Shown: positions 1 to 11,122 of the stretch, piece by piece
How the letters are laid out: each line of letters opens with the position of its first letter
How positions within the stretch are numbered: position 1 is the first letter of the stretch
Assembly: GCA_004335635.1 (NCBI GenBank)
Contig: QAXH01004635.1
Span: forward strand, 14,607 to 74,250
Origin: Chloromonas sp. AAM2
Lineage: Eukaryota; Chlorophyta; Chlorophyceae; Chlamydomonadales; Chlamydomonadaceae
Direction: 5' to 3'
Length of the DNA stretch: 59,644 nucleotides
Translations under genes and position numbers: made by a program
Notes under the pieces: model-generated
Seen by the model: the letters and a program-made list of their open reading frames with translations, nothing else
Database searches by the model: none
Told to the model about the DNA's origin: nothing

Positions 1-1
1 C

Positions 2-355
2 CCCACATCAGAGCTTCCACCCCCCACATCAGATTTCCCAAGCCCTCCCCCGGACTCAGATTTGCCACCCCCAACCCCGGACTCAGATTTCCCACCCCCC
101 TCACAGGACCCTCCCGTCAGCACCCCACCCGAAGCTGAAAACTTTCCCCCCGCCCACACCCAGCCACAGCCTGGCCCCACGAATCAGGATAGCCTTGGGG
201 GGTCCAGCATTACAGCACAGCAAGCAACCAGCGCGCATCAAGGGTCAAAGGGCTCGAGTACCAGGCCAGAGGGGCAGGGAAGGGCGGGGCTGGGTGGGGT
301 GGGGAGAATGGGTGGGGATTCCGAGGCAGGCGGATTTTGCCCTGCCCCCGACCAG
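2..355 (+). other. Pro-rich in-frame open stretch before the first sure NPC1 exon
   Basis: This stretch is open in the same frame as the NPC1 exon at 356-422, with no stop from base 2 onward. It begins with degenerate repeats of the form PPPxSDF / PPPDSDL / PPTPDSDF and continues as Pro-, Gln-, Ser- and Gly-rich sequence. It could be an extended exon encoding a disordered insert in a luminal loop. Alternatively it is an intron ending at the weak acceptor ccgaccag before 356. The acid/Pro repeat pattern in the correct frame favours coding, but the base composition alone could produce it. Confidence 0.4.
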
Positions 356-3152
356 GCGCCCTGTGCCGCTGACCCGGGCAGCTGCCAGGACTGCCGCACA
401 TGCGTCACCTCAGCGTGGCCAGGTGAGGCAGCCCGTGTCTGTGTATGCGTGTGGTTGTGTCTCTCTGTCTCTGCCCCGGTCTGTCTGTCTATCTGTGCCT
501 GTCTATCTGCCCCACACCCCACGTGGTGGTCCGCGTTTGTAGTTCTGAGCATACAGATAAGACGCTTGTGCGCGCGCGCATACACACACACACACACACA
601 CACACACATGACCATGATGCGTTGCAGGTGGTCGGCCTGACACGCCCGCCTTCCAGCAGTACCTGCCCTGGTTCCTCGCCGCCAGACCCAGTGAGGCGTG
701 CGCCAAGGGCGGGGCGGGGGCGCACTCAGGTGACGACCGCATGCCTATCGCTGCTTGTCTGTATGTAGAGTGTCCTGGGCACACAGCGTTCACACTCATG
801 TAGAGTGCCACTATTCACAATGGACTCAGTCAAGTGCTTGTACATTGTCGTGTTATCAAGTCCATGTGAGAAGCGATGTGTGTGTGGATGCATGATGCCA
901 TGTCCTTTTGAGACAGTACGGATGTGAAAAGACGCTCACCCCATCCACCCACTCGCTCACTCACTCACTCGTCCACTCACTCATTCACTCGCTCACTCAC
1001 TCACTCACTCGCTCGCTCACTCGTTCACTCGCTCACTCACTCAGACTTGGTGGCGCGAGAAGGAGGTGGCGAGGCGGGGCCGGGGGCGGCGGTGGCGGGG
1101 CTGGCAGCCCGGGGAGTGGTGGATGCATCGGCCTTCCGCACCTTCTACACTCCACTCAACGAACAGCAGGTAGGAAACCCGTTTCTGAAGCCCGTTTCTG
1201 GAGTCGTGTCCGCATGGGAGAAGAGTGGTAGCCTGTGCAAGAGACGTCATACCCTGCACAAGGGGCAGCGTTTTGCTGGGATGCGTTTTGTTGCTAGCAT
1301 ACTCTTGAGTACACCGCCATTTACGGCATGGCAAACACGGGTGGGCCTGCAGTGCCTGAGCCGCAGCGGTGCATGTGTCTGACCCGCAGGAGTTCATCTC
1401 AGCCCTGCGATCGGTGCGGCGCCTGGTGGCGCAGCTCAGGGCCGACCTGGGGCTAGACGTGTTCCCTTACTCGGTGTTCCATGTGTTCTTCGAGCAGGTA
1501 GGTACTCTGCCTGCATGGCATGTGCAGATCGGCCCAAAGCAGATTGGTTCAAACACACGTTGAACACACAGTCGCCTTGCAGCCCTGGCACCCAGCGCTG
1601 ACAGGTGCCTCGCACACCACCATCATGGGAGCAGACCTGACTGAAGGCTGGAATGTAATGACAATGCCGACAACACCACTTCTGCGTGTGGCATGCGTGA
1701 ACAGCACCCCAATGGACATTACATGGATGTACAAAGACAAGAACACAAGCAACGCTGCACGTGTTTGTCCGTTTGCTTGCCCGCAGTACCTCGATGTGTG
1801 GCACGATGCTGCTCTGCTGCTCGGCGCGCCCCTGCTAGCCGTAGGGGCGGTGACCGCCCTGATGACGGGCAGTGTGTGGGGGGCGGTGCTGCTGCTGGCA
1901 GTGCTGGGCTCGCTGCTGCTGCACCTCATGGGGGCGATGTGGCTTGCAGGTGAGCGCACCTTTGTGTATGGCTTTACCTATGTATAGTATGTGTGTAGAC
2001 ATGATAACACAGCCTTGACACAAGTGTCGTTTTCACTGCGTTTCAGGCATTCAGCTGAACGCTGTGTCCCTGGTAAACCTGGCCATGTCGCTGGGCATAG
2101 CGGTGGAGTTCTGCGCGCACGTGAGCCATGCCTACCAGGTGGCGCCCGGCAGCAGGAAGCAGAGGGTGGCCAGGGCACTCGAGAAAAGGTAAGTGTGTGG
2201 GGCGGGGAGAGGCGACCAGGAAATGAGGGGGGCGCGAACGGGGCAGGGGCAGGGAGTTCAAGACCTTTTATATCAGGGCAGGAGCCAATGGTCCAACCTC
2301 AAAGCTTCAATGAGCCACCAGGCTGCTATTTTTTGTTTGAGAAACCCGGTTGCTGTTGTCGCCTGCCTGTGACGAGAGCCTGCGTGTTGCAGGAAGATAT
2401 CCCGAAGTTCTGGTAGCATTGCTCGTGTATGGCCGAGGCTCACTGCGCCGGTTGCCTTCTTAGGTGTGCGTCAACGTGCAGAATGAAGATGCGTTTTGCC
2501 ACCCAAGGGCAGATGGAAACCAATGAAGAACCCAAGGGTTTTGAAACCCAGGGGGGTGGGGGGGTGCGTGCTTGCCTGCCTGCCTTACCTACCTCCACTT
2601 CCTTCTGCCCCTGTTGCAGCGGTGCGAGTGTGCTCAGCGGCATCACCTTCACCAAGCTAGTGGGGGTGGCGGTGCTGGCCGGGGCCCGCACGCGCATATT
2701 CGAACTCTACTACTTCAGGTTGGTGCGGGGGGAAAGGGGCGGGGGGCCTGAAGCAGTGGAAACGTCGAGTACCACCAGGTTATGTTGGTAATGGCTAGTG
2801 TAACGATCATGGTGCTATGATGATGATGAGCGGGCTGATGTGGGAATGTGACACTTGTGCTTCTGTTGTGTTCTGGTGCCTGCACGGCCGCCACGTTATC
2901 AAAATCAATAATGCGGTCCATTGCTGTTAGAAACGATGTGCAGGATGTTTGGTGGCTATCCAAGCACCCTGCAGGAGAGCTTTGTTTCCTGCCCTCCCTT
3001 GATGTTGTGTTCGCTTTCCTTGGTTCCGTTTGTTTGCTTGCAGGCTGTACCTTGCATTGGTTGTGTTGGGTGCGTTGCACGGGCTGGTGCTGCTGCCTGT
3101 GCTGCTGGCACTCGCGGGACCACCCTCGAGGAGCAAGCTAACACCTCGGTGA
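356..3152 (+). CDS. NPC1: NPC1-type intracellular sterol transporter, C-terminal part (5' end outside window)
   Basis: NPC1 is a multi-pass late-endosomal/lysosomal membrane protein that moves sterol out of the lumen. Exons, all in phase: 356-422, 628-729, 1045-1169, 1390-1497, 1787-1949, 2047-2188, 2620-2718 and 3044-3152 (TGA 3150-3152), giving 304 residues. Diagnostic NPC1 blocks are seen in order: [39 protein letters not shown]; a hydrophobic pair of helices from exon 5; [27 protein letters not shown]; and [17 protein letters not shown], ending shortly after the last helix. These correspond to the second large luminal loop and the last six transmembrane helices. The N-terminal cholesterol-binding domain and the sterol-sensing domain must lie to the left of the window. 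The protein ends SKLTPR with no obvious dileucine lysosomal signal of the animal type. Which of the plant or animal NPC1 forms it is closest to cannot be judged from this part. Confidence 0.9.
946..1044 (+). repeat. CTCACT-type minisatellite forming a splice-site pyrimidine tract
   Basis: About 100 bases of tandem ctcact/ctcgctcact units run directly into the acceptor tcag of the NPC1 exon that starts at 1045. The repeat therefore supplies the whole polypyrimidine tract of that intron. Confidence 0.8.
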
Positions 3153-4250
3153 CAGCAGGCCGGGCGTTCAGCTCAGGCGTGGAGCTGAGGCCAGGTTACA
3201 ACTCTGAAACAGAGCACAATGATTCCTTGATGATGAGAGCAAGAGTGGGGTACTGCCTGACTGCTCAGGCATTGCCGCTGCGTTGCATCGACATAGAAGG
3301 GATCTCAGGCAGGCAGGTGGTGTGGGATCGCCAGGTTCATGCGGCCCTGGGTGATATCATGGAGCTCCCCTGATGAAGTGAGTCGAAGCAGGGCTCGTCG
3401 AGTGGACTGGCGGTTTTCTGTGTCTGCGAGGTGCCTGTACATACCCAGACAACGGTCTAGGGCAACTTTTACCACTGCCAGCTGCTGATCAGTAGAGGCC
3501 CTGAGTGCTGGTTGCTATGCTAGCCGCATAGTGCACGGCGTTGATTGAGTTGATGTGTTGAGCAGGATGAAACTACGCTGTGCTGAATCCGTGTGTTGTC
3601 TGGCCTGTGCTTTTGCGGTTGACCTGTTGGCCATATTGTGTCGCGCGTGTGGGCATGTTGTGTCATCAGTCAGAGGATGCAGTAGGACACCCGCAGGTGC
3701 TTGCCAACCGTTACCTTGATAACCCTGTGATGCCTTTCTAAGGAGCCAACCAGTACCTTGTCTGCCTTGCCCCTGTATTGGCTCTGCCTGGGCAGTTTTT
3801 GGTGGGAAGACTGCGGTTGCCAACATTCATTGCCGTGTGGACCTAGAAGGGCTCGAAAGAAGGACGCAGACGGAGCTAGGCGTCCGACACGCACACGAGT
3901 GGAGATTCTCCCGACATTTGATTTCAAGTCATGCCTTACAGGGCGGTGTGAATGGCATGCCGTGTTGTGACACTTGCCAGGAACGGATTTATGCTACAGC
4001 GATTCTGACAATCAATCCGAATGTATGTATGTATGTCTCGAGGTGCAAGGGTCTGTCAAGATAATTCTGACAATGCGAGGAGTTGCTCTGGCGCCACCCT
4101 CTGTACTAACAGCCTATCAACAATCAATTCCTTGAAACCGTACAATTATGTGTCATGATTGCACAGCTTGCCAGAGAATTCCAACAGACTTTTAACTGAC
4201 TCCGGCATACCTGACCTGCCCTCAAACTCATTAAAGTTTTCAAATCACAG
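3153..4250. other. Intergenic space between two convergent genes
   Basis: This lies between the NPC1 stop codon and the stop codon of the minus-strand gene that begins at 7351, so it must hold both 3' untranslated regions. A TGTAA on the minus strand near 3934-3938 could be the poly(A) signal of the minus-strand gene, about 315 bases after its stop. That hexamer class is used in chlorophycean algae. I see no coding exon or repeat. Confidence 0.4.
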
Positions 4251-6347
4251 TCACTGCTTAAGCTTAGACGCCAGCACACGCCAATACCACCCCAGATGCC
4301 GCTCGGCCGTGCCCCCTGTGCTCCCCTGTGCCTCCCAAGTGTGTTGGCTCAGGAAGCGCCTCTGTGTGGCACTGCTGCGTGCCCCCTGCCCACCCCCTGC
4401 CACTCCCTCCTCCAACACACCCGCCATCGGTCTGTTTGCAATGCTCCCCTGCTCGTCTTCTGTATTATTGGTAAAGCAGTAAGGCGGCGCCTGCCAGTCG
4501 GCATCCGGCAGCACTGCGCCTTCGGTCCATGACATGATCTGGATAGCGTTCATGCAAGCAGCAAGGGCAAAGGACGCATCGGACTGCTGGCTAACAAGTG
4601 CATAGAAATGAAGAGGGGATATGTGCCTGAAATTGAAATCACTGCAGGTGCACGATTTGTGTGCACGGCTGCACGAGCAGCTCAGACAAGTATTGTGTAG
4701 ATGCCGACAGGCTGTGGCTAGAAAACATGGTATAAATATTATGATCTGTGTCGCCTGGGTTCAAGAGCTTATTTCATCTAAACAGCAACCCACCACCCGG
4801 CCCTGACCTGGTGTTGTGCGTTGTCGAAGAATATCCACCTGACGGGGCGGTGGGGCGGCGCCGCCTCACACCAGTACGTTACGAAACCGTCAGCCTGTGC
4901 ATGTGGATATCCAGTGACCATATCACACTATACAATAGTACTCTCCACCAGCTGGTGGGCAAGTGGCAGTGTTTGTCAACACAAGACTTAAGATCTAATT
5001 GAAGACATCTATATCTGTAACTTGACAGCGTTATGAGCTGTGAATGGTGGGGTCATGTCACTACTATCGCGGTGTATCATAATCCCCTTCACATGCAGGT
5101 TAGACGGGTTTGAGTCCCTCCCTGCCTGCGAATAACAAGGAGATCAAGACTCAAGGAAATACTCATGAAGGAGATGGCACACTGGTGTTGAGTGACGGGA
5201 AGGAGAGGAGGGTATCCCACAACAGTCTGATTGTTGTTACAACCATTTTACAGTGTTTTGGCCATGCGCCTTTTGACGTTACTGAACCCTGGTTAGAGTG
5301 AGCAATGACGGCGCGACAAGCTCAGTTGTTGGAGCAAGCAACAAGCGGGCAAATGCGAGCAGCAGCCACACTCGTGCTGCGTGTATGTGAGTGACAGCCC
5401 ACCTGTGTGTAAGAGTGTGTGGTGACGTTATCCACCACCTCCACTCCGTTGTATGTGGCGCCATGCAGCCAGTCAGGCCGCAGGATTCCGACCTCGAACG
5501 TCACGGGCCTGCCATGCACCAAGCAGGGTCATGTGCTGGTCGCCACAGTCAGTAATCGAACACCTGGTATGATAAGCCCTGACACTGTACAAGGTGGTCC
5601 AGCGGTTATTGATTCGTGACAACATGGCCGGAAGTCCTGGCAGATGCTCCAGTGCGCCCAAGTCATTGTGCACTTGTGGGCCCAACACTGGTCCAGTACA
5701 ACACCGTGGAGTGGCCATGTGTGTGTATTGTGGCATGAATCGTTGAGCAGAGGATTGCCGAGCAGTCTTTCACACAAGTCCATGCAGCTGTGCCTTACTT
5801 GCAAGTCTTGCGCCCTAGGTCATAATAGAAACCTGTGTGCAGGCGGGTTCAACAAGGAATGTACATTAGATCACTGTAAGGTAAGCGTGTGCGGCGGACT
5901 GCGACACAATCAGGTGTTTGAAAGCATCCCTGTAGATGCATCCCCTGTGGACGTCCCTGCCGTTGACGTATAGCAGGCGACCCCAGCGCGCCAGCCAACA
6001 CACTTGGGCACGATGTATGTCATGTCACATGCCTGCGGTGCATTCCCTGCTGCCCCCATTCACAGAATTCCAGATGAAAGCAACGACCTTGAGACTTGGT
6101 AATTCCAACATGTCTGGGCCACAGACTGAGCAACATGCCTTGCCCTGTGCACAACACACTGCGCCTGTTTTTCCGTTACTAGCACATCAGTGGCTGGCAG
6201 ACTGAACCTGGCGTTCAGCGCTGACAGTGGTGGCGAGTGCACATGGCGCACTCAAGTCAGCACACTATCCATTGATATGGCTGCACAAAGCTGCTCTAAA
6301 GAAGACATGTTTGCCAGTTCTGGCCAGTGCGACTGTGTCGTTTACCA

Positions 6348-6378
<31 letters not shown>

Positions 6379-7351
6379 AGGACAAAAGACAAACAACAAA
6401 CGTACACGCCCTCTCAGGTTTCCACTTCAAAGCAAGCACACACAGGGATTGTCCCAAACTGACAAACATCTCTTTCCCCCCGCGGACCATACAGGACCAT
6501 CACTGACTTGTGTGGTTGTCGTACTCCACATCATGCAGCACGCCCCGCACGCCTAGCTGCGAGCTGATCAGGTTCAAGTTGCGGCCTGCTGGCCAATCGT
6601 ACCTGGCACAGCAGCAGCAAGCACAGAGAGAGTGTGTGTATGTGTATGTTTGCTTCTACAGCTGTATTGTCCCACAAGTGGAACGGAAGATTGCCCGCAA
6701 ATGGAACAAAAGAGTGCCAAGAATTACTGCACTTTGTAATAGCGACGGAGGTGTTGAGTAGGCGCAAGAGTAATGCAAGCACTACGTGTACTGAATTCTA
6801 CGAATGATTCAGCGCGCCTGCCCAAGAAACCAGGCTGTGGTGGGGCTGGGGCAGCACGCTACACCATTTTGGGACGGCAGGCTACCATGTGTGGGAAAGC
6901 AGAAAGCACGTGAGACTTAAGGCTTTAGCATGGGAGCCAGTGTTTTCTTTAGGCATCGTTTATCGTTTTGAATCGGGGAAATCATAAAAAAACGAGTAAT
7001 CCGATCTGTCCTTGTCCAAATACGATGTAATCACGCTTGAGGCGGTTCACTAGCACTGAGGGGCGCACGCGTCAAGCTGACCATAAATCGAGCATGCTGA
7101 GCACTTCGCCACTGCGATTGACGAATATCTGCGCATGGAAGCGGCTGGGCCAGGTAGGTGGGGCCGGGGACGCCACCTGCATGCCAAGTGTGCCGCATGC
7201 ATAAGTATATTCTGCATCACAATATTGCATGCGTAACTGAAGCACGGCATCTGATTGTATGGAGCCGCTAGCAATGCTTTTGGCTTACATTGGTTTGGTG
7301 GGCGGAGGTCAACTGGATGATGGCCAGCAAGACTAGTGGCAAACATACCAT
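4251..7351 (-). CDS. Secreted At4g14100-like protein
   Basis: Seven exons on the minus strand: 7351-7289, 7176-7082, 6602-6508, 5832-5799, 5508-5427, 4894-4808 and 4538-4251 (stop 4253-4251). All join in phase and encode 247 residues. The first exon is a clean signal peptide, MVCLPLVLLAIIQLTSAHQ. The body follows the plant family of Arabidopsis At4g14100 block by block: PPTWPSRFHAQIFVNRSGEV, DLWYDWPAGRNLNLI, EYDNHTSFYYD, VGILRPDWLHGATYNGVEVV, VTYWCEAAPPHRPVRWIFF, and WTEGAVLPDADWQAPPYCF. The family is often labelled a glycosyl transferase but has no demonstrated activity that I know of. NHT is an N-glycosylation site. Exon 4 is only 34 bases. About 70 residues of Gly/Arg/Ser-rich tail follow the last conserved block and look lineage-specific. 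The large introns hold a SINE-like repeat and a CA run. Confidence 0.85.
5041..5130 (+). repeat. SINE-like repeat family D, copy 1
   Basis: It shares with copies at 9715-9795 and 56358-56436 the order: actatYgcggtg, then ttccccttcacttgcagg, then a GACGGGTTKGAGTCCCTCCC block. The last block resembles the T-loop/B-box of a tRNA gene. It lies in intron 5 of the At4g14100-like gene, antisense to it. This is the most diverged of the three copies. Confidence 0.6.
6345..6374. repeat. CA dinucleotide run
   Basis: About fifteen CA units in intron 3 of the At4g14100-like gene. Similar CA/GT runs lie at 582-608 and 21664-21708. Confidence 0.9.
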
Positions 7352-7674
7352 GTCTACAGTCACAGTCACTGGGACAACAGCTGGAATTCTATATGCTGAC
7401 CAGCGCCGAGGCTACCTCCTCTCGCATCACACATCCATCACATCCATTCGGTTTCATACTGTCATAGTCATGTGACGTGGCAAGGGTGACGATGACCGGC
7501 TGCACGCCCAGCAGCCTTGGCCTCCGCGTGATTTCAGCAGGTGTCCTGTAAAATTGCACCAAAGACCTCTTCCAAAACCTTGCTGTAGCCTTCTAGGGCT
7601 TCAAGACCTTTGCCTCCAGCATCTTCTGCTTTGGCACGTCCTTGCTGGTCTCTGTTTTACGCAGCTAGGCGGAC
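7352..7674. promoter_or_regulatory. Divergent promoter region between two start codons
   Basis: The 323 bases between the ATG of the minus-strand secreted protein and the ATG of the UBC7 gene must hold both promoters and both 5' untranslated regions. I see no clear TATA box. The call rests only on the head-to-head arrangement. Confidence 0.4.
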
Positions 7675-8873
7675 ATGGCAGAAAGCCAGGCGGTTTTGCT
7701 GCTTCGCAAGCAGCTGCGTGGTGAGCGGTCGGCTCAATAGTTTGTGTCACGCCCAGCGATCTTACGTTGAGCCTCGCTCACCGAATTCAGCCTCGGCAGG
7801 CTCCACACCACTCATTGCTCGCATTCATGTGATACAGAATTGACGAAGAATCCTGTTGATGGCTTCTCTGCCGGGCTGGTGGACGATTCCAACATTTTTG
7901 AGTGGCAGGTGACCATTATCGGCCCTCCTGAAACATTATAGTGAGTACAGAACGCCGCATACCATGCATATGGACCTTGAGACATGCGTTAATGCTGGGC
8001 GTCGCGAATCTGGCCGCCACTTAACCGCATGGCCTTGCTACTGCAGTGAGGGGGGATTCTTCAATGCGCGGCTCTCATTCCCCAAGGACTACCCCAACTC
8101 ACCTCCCAGCTGCCGATTTGTCTCGGAAATGTGGCACCCGAACGGTGGGTGGCAGCGGAGGCGTGAGATTGTGGCCAGAACGTTCGACTCATATTCAGGC
8201 AAACCTTGTCCCTCGTTTGGCTGCAGTGTATCCTGATGGCCGAGTCTGCATCTCTATCCTTCACAGTCCAGGAGAGGACCCACATGGCTACGAGTCAGCC
8301 TCGGAGCGTTGGTCACCTGTGCAGTCGGTGGGTGCATGCCCATGCAGCCTAGGTACCTGGACTGATTTGCTTCAGTTGTGGGCGTGCCTTGGCTCTAATG
8401 TACGTTACAATTTGTCATACACGCAGGTTGAGACCATTATGATATCCATCATCTCAATGCTGTCATCCCCAAATGATGAATCGCCGGCCAACATCGATGC
8501 TGCCAAGGATTGGCGTGAGAATTTTGAAGGATTCAAGAAGAAGGTGGCGCGGATTGTGCGGAAATCTCAGGTATGGATATGCGCCGCAGCAGTCAAAGCT
8601 GGTCTGATCCTGGAGCCATCATGGCAGTAGGCACAGCACCATAAAGCGCTGCAGCCCATACTTGTGCATTATGCTGCCGACAAGGGAGCCTTGTCAGTTG
8701 CCACTGTGAGTACGCTTGGTAGGTGCACACTACTGAAGGCATCATTGCTCATAGGACAATGCAGACGTCACGCATGCATAAGCATGCTGCATGCCGAACT
8801 CAGAGACACCAGCAACCATGCGTGCTTGTGCCAGCTTATGCACACACTTGTATTTGTGCAGGAGATGCTTTGA
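7675..8873 (+). CDS. UBC7: Ubiquitin-conjugating enzyme E2, UBC7/UBE2G1 class
   Basis: The E2 carries thioester-linked ubiquitin for transfer by E3 ligases. UBC7/UBE2G-class enzymes take part in protein degradation, including ER-associated degradation. Six exons: 7675-7720, 7838-7940, 8047-8144, 8227-8327, 8427-8570 and 8862-8873 (TGA 8871-8873). All are in phase and give 167 residues, the normal length. The start MAESQAVLLLRKQLREL matches plant UBC7 proteins. Further blocks are NPVDGFSAGLVD, FEWQVTIIGPPETLYEGGFF and [20 protein letters not shown], with the active-site Cys at residue 90. The long acidic loop after the Cys (GEDPHGYESASERW) is the hallmark of this class, and SPNDESPANIDAA follows. 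The last exon encodes only EML plus stop. No key residue is missing, so this should be a working enzyme. Confidence 0.96.
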
Positions 8874-9714
8874 TAGCGCACGCAGAACAGCCGAAGCGGC
8901 GTTTCAGCTCCTCAATACACATGCAGCAGCTATGGCAGCCCATTCATCTATGATCACGCGCGCTCAACTGCGCTTGGCATTGCCTCCTCATGCGCACTTG
9001 ACTGTGAACAGCCCAGGCTTCTAAGGTGGTCCTGGGGTGTCGCACGTCATTGCTTGTGAAGAGCCTGCATCAAAGACCATAACCTGGCGACCGACCTGGG
9101 AACATTGCACTTAGTGCCAGATCACCACGGGCCCTTGACCCTTGTTCATGACTGTGTATGACAACAGCCTATGTGAGGCACAGCTGTTGACCGTCTTTTT
9201 TGTGAATGTATGCTCTGCGCGCATGGGTTGCATGAGCAGACAGGTACTTGCACTCACATGGTGCATTGGAAAGGCTGGCGGATGGAATGGCTCTGCATTG
9301 GTTCGGATTTAGGCCACCGCATCCGGGGCTGGCAAGTGACTGACCTGCAAACGAACACAAGCAGAAACGGACCAGTGTACATCAGTGTACATGACATGCT
9401 ACTGCTGGAGGGGCTTGACAATTTGTGTTGTGGACGACCGATGTCACTGCTTGGGTGCAAACAGGCGGGCAATGCACCAAGAAGTTAACAGGCGGTGGAA
9501 TCAGTGGCTGCACTGACCCGTGTATGGTATTGCACTGATTCCAAGTGCCCATTGTGTGATATGCATTGTTCGTCATTCACACCTTTCAAGAAGTGTACAT
9601 GTGTGACGGGTTACCCCAAACCTCCGTTTCACAGACCGCGTTAAGGAGCTGATAGCGAGTGGAGAGGCTGATGCCTACGCCCCTTCTGACCTTCAAGCCC
9701 TTTTGGGTACGTCA

Positions 9715-9795
9715 AGGGGTGGCCACCACCATTACTATTGCGGTGCTTCACAGTTTCCTTCACTTGCAGGTTGGACGGGCTGGAGTCCCTCCCCT
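9715..9795 (+). repeat. SINE-like repeat family D, copy 2
   Basis: It matches the minus-strand copy at 56358-56436 over about 80 bases, from ggccaccaccattactat through gttggacgggctggagtc to ccctcccc. The block GGACGGGCTGGAGTCCCTC resembles a tRNA T-loop/B-box. Confidence 0.6.
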
Positions 9796-10203
9796 CATGT
9801 GATATGCATTCTGCCCCCCCAACGAGTACATGCCTCAACTGCTTGTCAATGCCACAAGCTTTCACTCAGGTTATCTACTTACTGACTTTCCCAAACTGGA
9901 GCAGGTAGCGCCTGGGCATGAAGGCATGTTGTACTAACATTACCCCTTTGAGGTTTTTGTGTTTGCTTCACATTGCCCTTACTTATGGTTGCATCAGATC
10001 AAACGTCTCAAAACAACGTTGGTCGGCAACAGTTCCAATGTAACATGGTTGCGTTTCGGCTTGTTCTCGTACCTTTCCCTCGTACGTTTGCCTGATACCT
10101 TTCTCTCGTGTTGGCAATCATTCCTATAGTAATGAGTACAGCTATAACCCACAATTCACAGTGCTAAGGCGTCTACTACTGGTGCTAATGCCGCGGGGTT
10201 GAG

Positions 10204-10509
10204 ATGTTGTTGCAACTTCACTGAGGTCATAAGCGTATGGCTTCATCCTGTAGGTCATTTGTCCGTCCCTTCATTTGCGCCGGACGTGCTCTCACCGTGT
10301 ATGATTGCTCATGCTCTGGCGCTCATGCTCTATCTGCTCATACGGTGGCGTGGGAAGTCATGCATGCGCAAACCTGCTGTCGGGCTGAGGCTTGACCTGG
10401 TCATGGAACCCATACACGATCTTAGTCAGATATCCAGAGTACAAACTTGCCATGCATTGTCAAACCCAGGTTGCTGCGTTCACCAGCAGTTTGCCAACTG
10501 TAAGAATGT
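10204..10509 (+). repeat. Dispersed repeat A, copy 1
   Basis: About 306 bases nearly identical to 13915-14218 in the same orientation. Shared landmarks are atgttgttgcaac at the left, gctcatgctctatctgctca in the middle, and ccaactgtaagaatgt at the right. The differences are scattered single bases and a few short indels. The two copies bracket the dehydrogenase gene. Confidence 0.85.
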
Positions 10510-11122
10510 GACGCTGTGAACAGAAACTGAGGCCGAGTCGCACGAGGGAGATTATTGTTGCCGACCCAGAGGACTGACACCCCAACAGCCAGCCTACAGG
10601 TACACTCAGTGACGTACTTGTTGCACCCTGTCCTTGCTGCGGCTCAGCCCCAGAAGCCCGCGACCATGTCTCCCAAGACAAAACGAACCCGGTTTCGGGA
10701 GCGGATGGCACAACTGTCAGGCTGAACTCACGGCTCGACAATTGATGGCGGCCCGGGGCAGGGTGGATGCGCAATGCCTGCTGCCTGCCCAGATGTAGGC
10801 ATTCAGGCTGATCCGTTGCACGAGGCTGCATCCATCAGCAATCCGCAAGAAACTTGGGAGATATGGTGGTGCTACGATGGCTGGCACGCTGTTGCTGACA
10901 GGTATGATGCACTTGCCGATCACTGCCGTGTGCATGGTGTCTGACAATTACATGTTGTCCGATGTCTGGTGATGACATTTGGCTTTGCAGCACAGGTAAG
11001 GAGTGGTTTGGCACATGGCAACCAATAATGTTGGCGCAACCGTGCACATCGTCGTCGGTCAAGCAGTGTGCTGCATGTTATCTGATGGTACAGCTGACAC
11101 CAATCCTACGCTGCGTTTGTAG

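Larger units (their letters stand above)
8874..11122. other. Intergenic space with two repeat elements; probably holds the first exon of the next gene
   Basis: Apart from the SINE-like copy near 9715-9795 and repeat A at 10204-10509, I see no supported gene. The dehydrogenase that is recognisable from 11123 needs at least one upstream exon ending with two spare bases. Short ATG-led stretches at 10745, 10877, 10962 and 11084 are candidates, but none gives a convincing in-phase join. Confidence 0.4.

Noticed and set aside
5100..5125. tRNA gene suggested by a GGGTTTGAGTCCC block
   Set aside because: No matching acceptor, D or anticodon arms are present. The block belongs to a dispersed repeat family.
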